From NCBI GenBank assembly GCA_959596495.1, contig CAUFXK010000001.1, positions 1 through 64,000 of the forward strand: 64,000 nt of DNA, written 5' to 3'. The first letter of the stretch is position 1, and the number at the start of each line of letters is the position of its first letter. Positions 8,468 to 16,215 of this stretch are shown here, piece by piece. The stretch comes from an uncultured Collinsella sp. (GTDB lineage: Bacteria > Actinomycetota > Coriobacteriia > Coriobacteriales > Coriobacteriaceae). The notes under the pieces were generated by a model, which saw only the letters and a list, made by a program, of their open reading frames with translations, was not told where the DNA came from and searched no databases. Both the position numbers and the translations under genes were made by a program.

Positions 8468-8567
8468 CCACCCGCTGAGCGGGTGGCTTTCTATGCCGCG
8501 CGTGCCGCGCGGCACGGACTAAAGTCCATGAATAAAAACGAGGAAGGCCACGTCCGGCCTCCCTCGC
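8468..8567. repeat. Cluster of four hairpins, possible IS200/IS605-type end
   Basis: Four palindromes lie head to tail: CCACCCGCT-G-AGCGGGTGG (8468-8486), GTGCCGCGCGGCAC (8502-8515), GGACT-AA-AGTCC (8516-8527), and an imperfect GAGGAAGGCC/GGCCTCCCTC hairpin (about 8540-8567). Closely packed subterminal hairpins are typical of single-strand transposons (IS200/IS605) and of REP elements. No transposase gene is present here. Confidence 0.5.
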
Positions 8568-8587
8568 AAAGAGTCTCTGATTGCTCC

Positions 8588-8649
8588 CACTCATTGGGGA
8601 CAGACTTACATGAGTGATTGCACTCATTGGGGACAGACTTAAATGAGTG
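8588..8649. repeat. Two tandem 29-bp hairpin repeats
   Basis: Two near-identical 29-base units at 8588-8616 and 8621-8649, spaced 33 bases apart. Each begins CACTCATTGGGGACAGACTTA and ends ATGAGTG, so CACTCAT pairs with ATGAGTG in each unit. Similar GGGGACAGACTTA repeats occur beside REP-associated Y1 transposase genes in other bacteria; I use that as a clue only. Confidence 0.7.
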
Positions 8650-8668
8650 CTCTTGAAATGCCGGCGCC

Positions 8669-8735
8669 TGGGGACGTTCTTTTTCTGTCTGCAGTTTGGG
8701 ACGTTCCTTTTCTGTCGGCAGTTTGGGACGGTCCT
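8669..8735. repeat. 27-bp direct repeats (GGGACGTTC type)
   Basis: GGGACGTTC(C/T)TTTTCTGTC with a following TNNGCAG recurs with a 27-base period starting at about 8671, 8698 and 8725, the last copy truncated. Just downstream, an open frame spells MSDEAKRIILSFEF and stops near 8797; it looks like the tail end of a lost gene. The array belongs to the same debris zone as the hairpins on its left. Confidence 0.65.
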
Positions 8736-8826
8736 TAGAGCTGCAGCGCGCCATGAGCGACGAGGCGAAGCGGATCATCCTGTCTTTCGAGTTCTAAGCA
8801 GAATTCCCCGTCTTTGAGTAATGATT

Positions 8827-8960
8827 AGTGCGCATTTGTGCGTATTTGTGTGCGTAGGATTGCGTGGCTATGCGTGTATAAGCACCGTCTGCGGCTGTAT
8901 TATGACCATTTGGCGGTTATATACGCAAAAGTACGCACATACGCGCTAATTTGTGCGAAT
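8827..8960. promoter_or_regulatory. TGCG-rich operator-like region
   Basis: The 180 bases ahead of the oxidoreductase gene contain at least five TTGTGCG/TTGCGT-like half sites on one strand (about 8830-8876) and matching TACGCA half sites reading the other way (about 8921-8945), with one more TTGTGCG at 8951. The mixed direct and inverted arrangement suggests binding by a dimeric regulator, most simply the DeoR protein encoded in the same operon. No clear -35/-10 pair was found. Confidence 0.45.
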
Positions 8961-9005
8961 ATAGAGACGGCAGAAATGTTAGACGCTCCATGACCCAGGA
9001 GGCAC

Positions 9006-10088
9006 ATGATGGCAGATTCTAAGCAGGCTCCGCTCGACGCCGCGGCAGCCGCCAAAGCAGCGTTTGCTTCGGTCCAGGACAAGCCGTTCCCCGATGATAT
9101 CTTTACGGCTCCCGAGCTTCGTTGGGCTGTAATCGGGTGCGGCGTTATCGCCAACCAGATGGCCCAGTCTCTCGCTCTTGCCGGCCGCAAGCTCGCGGGC
9201 GTCGCCAACCGTACGTTGTCCAAGGCTCAGGCTTTTGCCGAGCTGTATGGCGTTGAGAAGGTCTATGACACGGTCGAGGACCTCTATGCCGATCCTGACA
9301 TCGATGCTGTCTATATCACCACGCCGCATAACACGCACATCACTTATCTGCGTGCCGCGCTGGCCGCCGGCAAGCACGTGCTCTGCGAGAAGGCCATTAC
9401 CCTCAACTCCGCCGAGCTCGACGAGGCTCGTGCCATAGCCGATGAGCACAACGTGGTCCTTATGGATGCCACCACGGTGCTCCACATGCCGCTGTATCAG
9501 GAGCTGCGCCGTCGCATGGATGCTGGCGACTTTGGCCGCATGAACCTCGCCCAGCTTAACTTTGGCAGCTATAAGGAGTACGGCGACCTGACCAACCGTT
9601 TCTACAATCGCAACCTTGCCGGCGGTGCCATGCTCGATATTGGTGTGTATGCCCTGTCCGTCATGCGCTTGTTTATGGCCAGCCAACCCGCCGAGGTCGT
9701 GTCTCTGGGCAATACCTGCGAGACTGGCGTTGACGTAGCGGGTGGCATTGTCTGCCGTAACGCCGAGCAGCAGCTGGGCGTCGTGAGCCTTACGCTCCAC
9801 TCCAAGCAGCCCAAGCGCTCGGTCATCAGCTTCGATAAGTGCTATATCGAGGTCAACGAGTATCCACGCGCCGACCATGCGACCATCGTGTGGACTGCGG
9901 ACGGTCACCGTGAGGAGGTCCACGCTGGCACCGAGGCCTACGCACTGTGCTACGAGATGGCAGACCTGGAGAAGGCCGTTGCTGGCGATGATTCGAAGCG
10001 CGAGCTTCTGGGCTATGCTTCTGATGTTATGGAGCTGATGACCAAGCTCCGCGCCGATTGGGGAGTCGTGTACCCCGAGGAGGAGTAA
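9006..10088 (+). CDS. Gfo/Idh/MocA-family NAD(P)-dependent oxidoreductase
   Basis: A 360-residue cytoplasmic dehydrogenase. The Rossmann motif VIGCGVIANQMAQ (about residues 43-56) binds NAD(P); ITTPHNTH and HVLCEKAITLN follow, the second being the family EKP-type motif with A replacing P. The C-terminal half is the substrate-binding alpha/beta domain. Such enzymes oxidise or reduce sugars, inositols or related dihydrodiols; the substrate is not evident. AGGAGG at 8997-9002 serves either ATG 9006 or ATG 9009. A DeoR regulator follows after three bases. Confidence 0.88.
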   Translation: MMADSKQAPLDAAAAAKAAFASVQDKPFPDDIFTAPELRWAVIGCGVIANQMAQSLALAGRKLAGVANRTLSKAQAFAELYGVEKVYDTVEDLYADPDIDAVYITTPHNTHITYLRAALAAGKHVLCEKAITLNSAELDEARAIADEHNVVLMDATTVLHMPLYQELRRRMDAGDFGRMNLAQLNFGSYKEYGDLTNRFYNRNLAGGAMLDIGVYALSVMRLFMASQPAEVVSLGNTCETGVDVAGGIVCRNAEQQLGVVSLTLHSKQPKRSVISFDKCYIEVNEYPRADHATIVWTADGHREEVHAGTEAYALCYEMADLEKAVAGDDSKRELLGYASDVMELMTKLRADWGVVYPEEE

Positions 10089-10091
10089 GCG

Positions 10092-10838
10092 ATGCTTGCG
10101 GAAGATAGGCTCAACGCGATCGTGTCGATGGTGCAGCAGACCGGCTCGGTTACCGTGCCGGAGCTTGCCGAGGCCCTGGGCGTGACACCGTCCACCATTC
10201 GCCGTGACTTGCAAACGCTCGACCGCGCGCACCGTATCGCCAAGGTGCACGGAGGCGCGATGAGTCTTGAGCGCGCGCACGTGACGCGTGACCTGACGAT
10301 CAGCGAGCGCAGTGATCTCCATAACGATGACAAGGAGCGCATCTGCGCCCGTGCCGCGGCCCTGGTGGAGCCCGATAGCTTTGTGTATATCGATTCGGGC
10401 TCCACGACCCTCAAGCTCATCGAGCATCTTCCGCATCTCGACGGCGTCACCTATGTGACTGATTCCGTGCTCCATGCTCAGCATCTCGCTTTGCGCGGCA
10501 TGCGTACCGTGGTGCTGGGCGGCGAGCTCAAACCCGAGACCGAGGCGCTCGTTGGCCCCGATGCCTTGGCAACTCTAGACCGCTATAACTTCAACTGCGG
10601 CTTTTGGGGTTCCAACGGCATTGCCGCCGAGCAGGGCTTTACGACGCCCGATATCGAGGAGGCACAGGTCAAGCGCATCTCGATGCGCCATACGGCCAAA
10701 CGCTTCGTAATCTCGGATGCCAGCAAATTTGGCATGGTGGCGCCCGTCAAGTTTGCGGACTTCCGCGACGCAACGATTATTACCGCGGGTGAGGTGCCCG
10801 CCAAGTACCAGGCGATGGAAAACGTCATCACGGTCTAG
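10092..10838 (+). CDS. DeoR-family transcriptional regulator
   Basis: A 248-residue DeoR repressor. The N-terminal winged helix contains VTVPELAEALGVTPSTIRRD (residues about 19-38). The C-terminal sensor domain carries DSGSTTLKLIEHL and VLGGELKPETEALVGP, the phosphosugar-binding signature. It is cotranscribed with the oxidoreductase gene (3-base gap), so it likely represses its own operon in response to a sugar phosphate; the TGCG-rich region upstream is the obvious candidate target. Confidence 0.9.
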   Translation: MLAEDRLNAIVSMVQQTGSVTVPELAEALGVTPSTIRRDLQTLDRAHRIAKVHGGAMSLERAHVTRDLTISERSDLHNDDKERICARAAALVEPDSFVYIDSGSTTLKLIEHLPHLDGVTYVTDSVLHAQHLALRGMRTVVLGGELKPETEALVGPDALATLDRYNFNCGFWGSNGIAAEQGFTTPDIEEAQVKRISMRHTAKRFVISDASKFGMVAPVKFADFRDATIITAGEVPAKYQAMENVITV

Positions 10839-10877
10839 CAACGGGGCGAGGCCAAAACCATTTAGTTTTCTCAATAG

Positions 10878-10914
10878 AAAAGCGGCAACGTCCATTACGG
10901 GCGTTGCCGCTTTC
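10878..10914 (+). terminator. Rho-independent terminator after deoR-like gene
   Basis: AAAGCGGCAACGTCC pairs with GGGCGTTGCCGCTTT around a short ATTAC loop, flanked by A- and T-rich bases. It ends the oxidoreductase/DeoR transcript. Confidence 0.88.
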
Positions 10915-10930
10915 GTTGTCTGCCGGTTTT

Positions 10931-11148
10931 GTCTAAGTCTGTAACAACTAGACCGTTAAAAGTGGGCCAGGTGTTACAGATTGAGATACTTCCGAACCGC
11001 GCCGTCCCTTTGTCTAAATCTATAACATCTGAGGCTGATTTTGCCGAGTTACTGTTACAGATTGAGATTTTCCTTTGAGGGGGATTCGAATGTCTCGATC
11101 TGTAACAGATAGACCGGAAAATGGGTTCTAACTGTTACAGATCGAGAC
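10931..11148. repeat. Three tandem palindromes with 80-81 bp period
   Basis: Three units of 57-58 bases start at 10931, 11012 and 11092. Each opens with GTCT(A/C)(A/G)(A/G)TCTGTAACA-like sequence and closes with CTGTTACAGAT(T/C)GAGA. The third is a perfect inverted repeat: GTCTCGATCTGTAACAG and CTGTTACAGATCGAGAC, separated by 23 bases. Loops differ, arms are conserved, so the arms are under selection or recently copied. The array fills the gap between two convergent transcripts (DeoR operon and the RluA/U32 operon). Confidence 0.85.
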
Positions 11149-11237
11149 GTTTTGGGACCGCGGCTGAGTCATCGTGGCGGCTTGACGTTTGACCAGATAA
11201 AACCTATCAAAATAAACCTGTCCCTTTTTTGCAGGAT

Positions 11238-11897
11238 TTAGGGCTCCCAGGGGCAGGGGGCTTCGATGTGGATGTGCTCACCGGTTACGGGATGCGTGAA
11301 GGACACGCTGTGGGCGTGGAGCATCAGGCCGCAGGGACGCGGCGTGCCGTACAGGTTGTCGCCTACCAGGGGATGACGCTCGCTCGCCAGATGCACACGG
11401 ATTTGGTGCTTGCGGCCGGTGAGCAGCTCGACATCGATATACGAGCGCGTGGGCAGGCCACGACGGCTCTTAAGACGCTTGAGTACCTTCACGCGCGTTT
11501 GAGACGGCTTGCCGCTGGCGCCGACGCGCATCTTTCGACTGTCGTGTCGGTCGCGGGCGATGGGCTTGTCGATGAGCTTTTCGTTCCAGTCGATCTTGCC
11601 CTCGGCGAGCGCCAGGTAGTGCTTTTCGAACGCGTGGTCGATGACCATCTGGTCAAAGGCGGGCTGCGTCTGCTTGTCGAGCGAGAACAGCACCACGCCG
11701 GTGGTGTCGCGGTCCAGGCGGTTGAGCGGCTGCATGTCGGTCGCGGCAAAGCCGTCGCCCATCGCCAGCAGCAAGTCGCTGGCGTAGTCGGTAAGTGTGC
11801 GCTCACCGGTGCCGTCGCCGTGGACGATCATGCCGGCGGGCTTGTCGATGGCCATGAGCCAGGCGTCGCAGTAGAGGACTTGAGGTTCTTCGTTCAC
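11238..11897 (-). CDS. RluA-family pseudouridine synthase
   Basis: A 219-residue protein with PLNRLDRDTTG near residue 60, the RluA motif holding the catalytic aspartate, and GRKHQIRVHLA (about residue 165), the second conserved block. It isomerises uridine in rRNA or tRNA. There is no S4 domain at the N-terminus, so it is a short form. It lies 15 bases downstream of the U32 peptidase gene on the same strand and is probably cotranscribed. The specific target base cannot be told. Confidence 0.9.
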   Translation of the reverse strand: MNEEPQVLYCDAWLMAIDKPAGMIVHGDGTGERTLTDYASDLLLAMGDGFAATDMQPLNRLDRDTTGVVLFSLDKQTQPAFDQMVIDHAFEKHYLALAEGKIDWNEKLIDKPIARDRHDSRKMRVGASGKPSQTRVKVLKRLKSRRGLPTRSYIDVELLTGRKHQIRVHLASERHPLVGDNLYGTPRPCGLMLHAHSVSFTHPVTGEHIHIEAPCPWEP

Positions 11898-11912
11898 GTG
11901 TAAGCCTTTCGG

Positions 11913-14408
11913 TTAGCTAATTCCCACAAACATGCAGCCCGAGGTCGCGCCGCGCAGACGAGCGGCCGGCTTGCGGCCGGCTTGCGCGGCCTCGACGGCG
12001 CGACGGACGCGTGCGACAGCGCGGCCCACCTCATCCGTCTCGAACAGTGTGCCGTCCACCATGAGACGACGGACGCCGGCGTCGAGCAGCTGTGGTACCT
12101 GCGGTGTGAGGTCGATGGGGTAGGCATCGTACAGGCGTGAGCGGCCGTGGATGTCGGTACGCACCGGCATGACCTTGCCATCGGTATTCTTGAGCGACAG
12201 CTTGCGGGCGCGCAGACGGCAGTTGGCACAATCGTGGATGCAGCCGTTGGCAACCTGCAGAATGCAATGCTCGCTTGTCATGACGCGCGGGCGGCCAAAG
12301 ACGGTGATGCCCAGCGCCGCGGGCGCGGCGGCGCCGAGCGAGACAATCTCGTCGAGCGTGATCTCGGGCGAGAGCCAAAACGCACCGGCTCCGCGCTCGG
12401 CAAGCGCCTCCATGCAGGGTGTGTTGTGAACCGGCAGGCAAGAGCGAATCTCGGCCGTGGCGCCAACCTGGGCGGCCAGGGCAAGCTCGGAGATATTGCC
12501 GACGGCGACGGTGGCTCCGGCATTGATCCAGGGATCGACGCGCTCGTGGTCAACGGTGCGGCAGACCTCGTCGAGTACGGGCACGATACCCTGCTCAAAT
12601 GCATCGGCAGGGGAGAGTCCGACAGCCTTGAGCGCATCGGTGGTCATGTAGATGCGCGCGGCGCCCTCGGCGCGAGCTGCCTCGGCGGCCTCGAGCGAGG
12701 TGACGGTGGCGCAGATCTGCGGCTCGTCGCGGTAGTGCTCGGGCGCGGGGCGGGAATCACTGGTGACAATCGCCGGCAACTCGAGCGTTTTCGCGCGCTC
12801 CTCGTACGGCGCAAGAATGGCCTCCTCCAGCGCTTTGCAGGCGGCGGTGCGCACCTTGTGCACGGCGGAGAAGCCCATACCGCAGCCGGCGTCGAGCGAA
12901 ACGTCAAAGCTCGCTGCCTCAAAGGGCGAGGAGCCCATGCGGCCCACATGCTCAACCAGGTCTGCCGCCTCGACGGCGCGGGTCTTGGCGGCCTCGACGG
13001 TGAAGCCCGTGGCGGCGGCGGTGAGCGCGGGGTTGTCACAGCAGGTGAGTGTGACAGCAAACGGCTCGCCCAGGCGCGCCACGACGGACACATCAACAGC
13101 TCGGCGGCGCAGCACATCGCGCTTGAGCGCGGCGCCGGCGGCGTCGATGGCACGCTGACTGCGAATCACGCGGACGCGGCAGCCCTCGGGCATGCTGCGG
13201 GGCACGCGACATTCGATGATGTCGCCCGCGGCGGCATCATCGGCGGCAATGGTGGTCAGGAACTGGTCAAACTCGTTATCGTGGCGAAGCTCCAGCAGGT
13301 CGCCCTTGCCCACGGGCTCAAACAACTCAATGCGGGCGATGGCGGCGCGGCGACGGCGGTCGTCGGGCTTGAGGCCGCGTACATCGCGGTTGGCCGGGCG
13401 GCTGCCCAGCACCGTGCCCACGATCTGGCCGCGGTTGTTGGAACGCTCATAGCTCATCATCTCGTCGCCCGAGGTGCCGTCCTGATAAGCGTGCGTAAAG
13501 TCGCGGTTGAAGCAGCGCTTGAGCTGGCGCTGACGGGCGGCTTCCTCGTCCTTGGCAACGGCGGCTCCGGATAGCATGTCGTCAATTTCGTGACGATACA
13601 CATCAACGATGGAGTACACGTAATCGGGCGCCTTCATGCGGCCCTCGAGTTTGAGCGACGCGGCGCCGGCGTCATACAGACGGCGAACAAGCTGTGAGGT
13701 GTTAGTGTCACGCGGGCATAACGCACGCTCGCGGCCGGCGGGGGAGAGCGCGCGACCGTTCTCGTCGATCAGCTCGTAGGGCAGGCGGCAGGGCTGGGCG
13801 CACATGCCACGGTTGGCCGATCGTCCCGCCATGGCAAAGCTCGAAAGCAGGCACAGGCCCGAGTAGCAAAAGCAGATGGCGCCGTGGCTAAAGACCTCGA
13901 GGTCCACATCGGGCGCGGCATCGTGAATGGTGGCAATTTCGTCGATGGAAAGCTCGCGCGAGAGAGTCACGCGGTCGGCGCCCTGCTCGCGGCACCAAAG
14001 GGTTCCGCGGTCGTCGTGGATGTTTGCTTGGGTTGAGATGTGCGTCTCGATGCCGGGCATCGTGCGCTTGACCTCAAAGAACAGGCCCCAGTCCTGGATG
14101 ATAAAGGCGTCGGCGCCCAACGTGGAGCAGCGGTGGATGAGTTGCAAGGCATCGCCCATCTCGGATTCCTTGATGACGATGTTGACCGTGACGTAGACGC
14201 GCGAGCCGGCCAGATGCGCGGCGCGGCAGGCCTGCTCAAAGGCCTCGTCGGTAAAGTTGGTGGCCTTGCGGCGGGCGTTGAAGCTGCCCATGCCGCAGTA
14301 GATGGCGTCTGCCCCGGCGGCGAGCGCGGCGGCAAAGGGCTCCGGGCCTCCGGCGGGCGCCAAAAGCTCGGGTCTGCGGTTGGTGGTTCGACTGGCGGTT
14401 GCGGTCAT
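11913..14408 (-). CDS. U32-family peptidase, long form
   Basis: An 831-residue protein. Its N-terminal part begins PELLAPAGGPEPFAAALAAG and contains VFSHGAICFCYSGLCLLSS followed by NRGMCAQPCR, the U32 signature with iron-sulfur-type cysteines. The C-terminal portion (beyond about residue 570) has a second barrel-like half with more cysteines (ILQVANGCIHDCANC). Long two-part U32 proteins such as RlhA act in RNA hydroxylation, which would fit cotranscription with a pseudouridine synthase; proteolysis itself is unproven for most of the family. Confidence 0.88.
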   Translation of the reverse strand: MTATASRTTNRRPELLAPAGGPEPFAAALAAGADAIYCGMGSFNARRKATNFTDEAFEQACRAAHLAGSRVYVTVNIVIKESEMGDALQLIHRCSTLGADAFIIQDWGLFFEVKRTMPGIETHISTQANIHDDRGTLWCREQGADRVTLSRELSIDEIATIHDAAPDVDLEVFSHGAICFCYSGLCLLSSFAMAGRSANRGMCAQPCRLPYELIDENGRALSPAGRERALCPRDTNTSQLVRRLYDAGAASLKLEGRMKAPDYVYSIVDVYRHEIDDMLSGAAVAKDEEAARQRQLKRCFNRDFTHAYQDGTSGDEMMSYERSNNRGQIVGTVLGSRPANRDVRGLKPDDRRRRAAIARIELFEPVGKGDLLELRHDNEFDQFLTTIAADDAAAGDIIECRVPRSMPEGCRVRVIRSQRAIDAAGAALKRDVLRRRAVDVSVVARLGEPFAVTLTCCDNPALTAAATGFTVEAAKTRAVEAADLVEHVGRMGSSPFEAASFDVSLDAGCGMGFSAVHKVRTAACKALEEAILAPYEERAKTLELPAIVTSDSRPAPEHYRDEPQICATVTSLEAAEAARAEGAARIYMTTDALKAVGLSPADAFEQGIVPVLDEVCRTVDHERVDPWINAGATVAVGNISELALAAQVGATAEIRSCLPVHNTPCMEALAERGAGAFWLSPEITLDEIVSLGAAAPAALGITVFGRPRVMTSEHCILQVANGCIHDCANCRLRARKLSLKNTDGKVMPVRTDIHGRSRLYDAYPIDLTPQVPQLLDAGVRRLMVDGTLFETDEVGRAVARVRRAVEAAQAGRKPAARLRGATSGCMFVGIS

Positions 14409-14590
14409 ATCCTGCCTTTCAAAATGCTCAGATACTCAAAAGTATAGTGGTGCCGTCGCGGCAGGCGATGCCCGTGCTCTAAGCGGGATAAAGTCTTCAG
14501 CAGCTTGGACTGGCTGCTTCACATGAGAACCGTTCAGCGGTCCGGGGAAACCGTTGGACGATAAAATATTCTCGCAACGTGATAATAATC

Positions 14591-14619
14591 TTGCATCGCG
14601 CGGAAACCTTGAGTACTAT
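14591..14619 (+). promoter_or_regulatory. Candidate ridA promoter
   Basis: TTGCAT and TACTAT are separated by 17 bases, ahead of the ridA gene by about 90 bases. The match to consensus is moderate. Confidence 0.4.
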
Positions 14620-14706
14620 CCCAATCAAGCGCGGTGTTCAGACCGAACTGTGCCTCCCGGTGTGAACGCCGCGCTCCCGTTCCCTTTTACTTGTAAGGAG
14701 AAAAAC

Positions 14707-15084
14707 ATGAGCAAGACCGTCGTGTCTTCCGATAACGCACCCGCAGCCATCGGCCCGTATTCCCCCGGTATCCAGACTGGCAACATGGTGTTCCTGTCCG
14801 GCCAGCTGGGCATCGACCCCGCAACCGGTAAGATGCCCGAGGGCGGCGAGGCCCAGGCCAAGCAGTCCCTTGCTAACGTCGAGGCCCTGCTGACCGCTGC
14901 CGGCGCCACGTTTGCCGATGTCGTCAAGACCACGGTCTACCTGGCCGACATCGCCGACTTTGCCGCCGTGAACGAGATTTACGCCTCCAAGTTCGAGGCT
15001 CCGTTCCCCGCGCGCAGCGCTTTCCAGGTTGCCGCCCTTCCGGCTGGCGGTCTGGTCGAGATCGAGGTTGTCGCCGCTCTCTAA
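14707..15084 (+). CDS. ridA: RidA family enamine/imine deaminase
   Basis: A 125-residue RidA/YjgF/UK114 protein. The conserved stretch IGPYSPGIQTGNMVFLSGQL and the C-terminal block FPARSAFQVAALPAGGLVEIE with the substrate-binding arginine are both present. RidA hydrolyses reactive 2-aminoacrylate and related enamines made by PLP enzymes. The frame is open from 14554 but the ATG at 14707, preceded by AAGGAG, gives the normal N-terminus. The window also encodes diaminopropionate ammonia-lyase (45425), which generates aminoacrylate, a possible functional link. Confidence 0.95.
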   Translation: MSKTVVSSDNAPAAIGPYSPGIQTGNMVFLSGQLGIDPATGKMPEGGEAQAKQSLANVEALLTAAGATFADVVKTTVYLADIADFAAVNEIYASKFEAPFPARSAFQVAALPAGGLVEIEVVAAL

Positions 15085-15114
15085 GGTGTTGGTAACAACT
15101 AAACATGACATGCA

Positions 15115-15152
15115 AAAAGACCCTGCAGCGCGTGCGAGCTGCAGGGTCTTTT
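15115..15152. terminator. Bidirectional terminator between ridA and the YheO-like gene
   Basis: AAAAGACCCTGCAG pairs perfectly with CTGCAGGGTCTTTT around a 10-base loop. A-rich and T-rich flanks let it serve ridA on the plus strand and the convergent regulator gene on the minus strand. Confidence 0.92.
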
Positions 15153-15206
15153 GTCAAGCGATGCGACAAAAATGATCCGTTTCCCTTCGTCCCCAAGGGA
15201 TCACGT

Positions 15207-15863
15207 TTAGCCCTCCTTGCGGACTTTTTGCAGGTAGCGGTACACGCTGGGCTCCGAGATGCCCAACGCGGTGGCAGCGCAGGCCACGGCGCCCTTGAGC
15301 ATGAACACCCCGTTGCCGTTGAGGTGGCGAATGACGTCCACGCGGTCGCTCTGACCAAGCGACGCTACATCCAGCCCGCGCGCGCTCAGCAACTCGGCAA
15401 TGCTGCGGTCGATGAGCTCCTGGGTGGACTCCGAAAGGCTTTCGACCTCGATAGGGGCGGGCTCCGTGCGCGTCGGCGCTGCGTCGAAGCACGCCATGAG
15501 CTGCTGCGCCATGGCGTTGATGGAGCGTACGGTCGAGAGGTCGGTGTTGACGCAGAGCATACCGACGATCTCGTCATCCTCGCGGATAAAGAACGTCGCG
15601 GACTCCAGCGTCTTGCCTCCGGCGCCGCGGCCCTCGTAGCCCGTAATAAACGGCAGGTCGCGATACTTGGGGTCGTGCATGATCTTGAGCGCCAGATCGG
15701 TGGCGGGACCGCCGACCTTGCGGCCACTCACGATGCCGTTGCGAATATCGACGATGGCGTGGTCGGGATCCGAGAAATCGTGCAGCACGATCTCGCTGTT
15801 CTTACCGAGTATCTGCTCCAGGAAATCGACCATCGGCAAAAAGCGGCGTACGGTCTCGTTCAC
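15207..15863 (-). CDS. YheO-like PAS/HTH transcriptional regulator I
   Basis: A 218-residue regulator with an N-terminal YheO-type PAS domain (VDFLEQILGKNSEIVLHDFS, then IVDIRNGIVSGRKVGGPATD) and a C-terminal HTH (TALGISEPSVYRYLQKVRKE). The frame extends to 16004, but GTG at 15863 has AAAGGAG upstream and gives the standard start, so I use it. It is divergent from the NCS2 permease and heads purine block I; regulation of that block is the simplest inference. A paralogue with the same layout heads block II at 44494-45147. Confidence 0.88.
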   Translation of the reverse strand: MNETVRRFLPMVDFLEQILGKNSEIVLHDFSDPDHAIVDIRNGIVSGRKVGGPATDLALKIMHDPKYRDLPFITGYEGRGAGGKTLESATFFIREDDEIVGMLCVNTDLSTVRSINAMAQQLMACFDAAPTRTEPAPIEVESLSESTQELIDRSIAELLSARGLDVASLGQSDRVDVIRHLNGNGVFMLKGAVACAATALGISEPSVYRYLQKVRKEG

Positions 15864-16099
15864 GGGCAACTCCTTTGGGTGAAATCGGAAATGTTCATAA
15901 CAATTTTTTCTCATGGTAACACGCTGCCCATCATCTCGTATATCCGCAGGTACATGACGTAATGCAGACGAACGGTATGATTTTGGCGGTAAACGGTTGA
16001 CCAAAAGAAAAGTTAGATGCTATTTTGACCAGACACTTTCCTGACCTGCGGAAATGCATTATCTCAGCTGAAGAATAGTCTGATAACAAAAAATTATTA

Positions 16100-16128
16100 T
16101 TGAGAATGAGAATCATCTTTAATACGAT
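16100..16128 (+). promoter_or_regulatory. Promoter of the NCS2 permease operon
   Basis: TTGAGA and TACGAT are separated by 17 bases, about 90 bases ahead of the permease ATG. The region 15864-16215 between the divergent genes is AT-rich and otherwise holds only short imperfect repeats such as TAACAAAAAATTATTATT. Confidence 0.6.
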
Positions 16129-16215
16129 ATGCAACGAAGGCACAACCTCAACCCCGCACTGCGTCACAATAGAGCGTTAGATGCGAAAACAACTATTTCG
16201 AGGATTGGTGGTCAA

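Noticed and set aside
12147..13574. 475-residue plus-strand frame inside the U32 peptidase
   Set aside because: Shadow frame; the minus strand has the U32 signature and a proper start.
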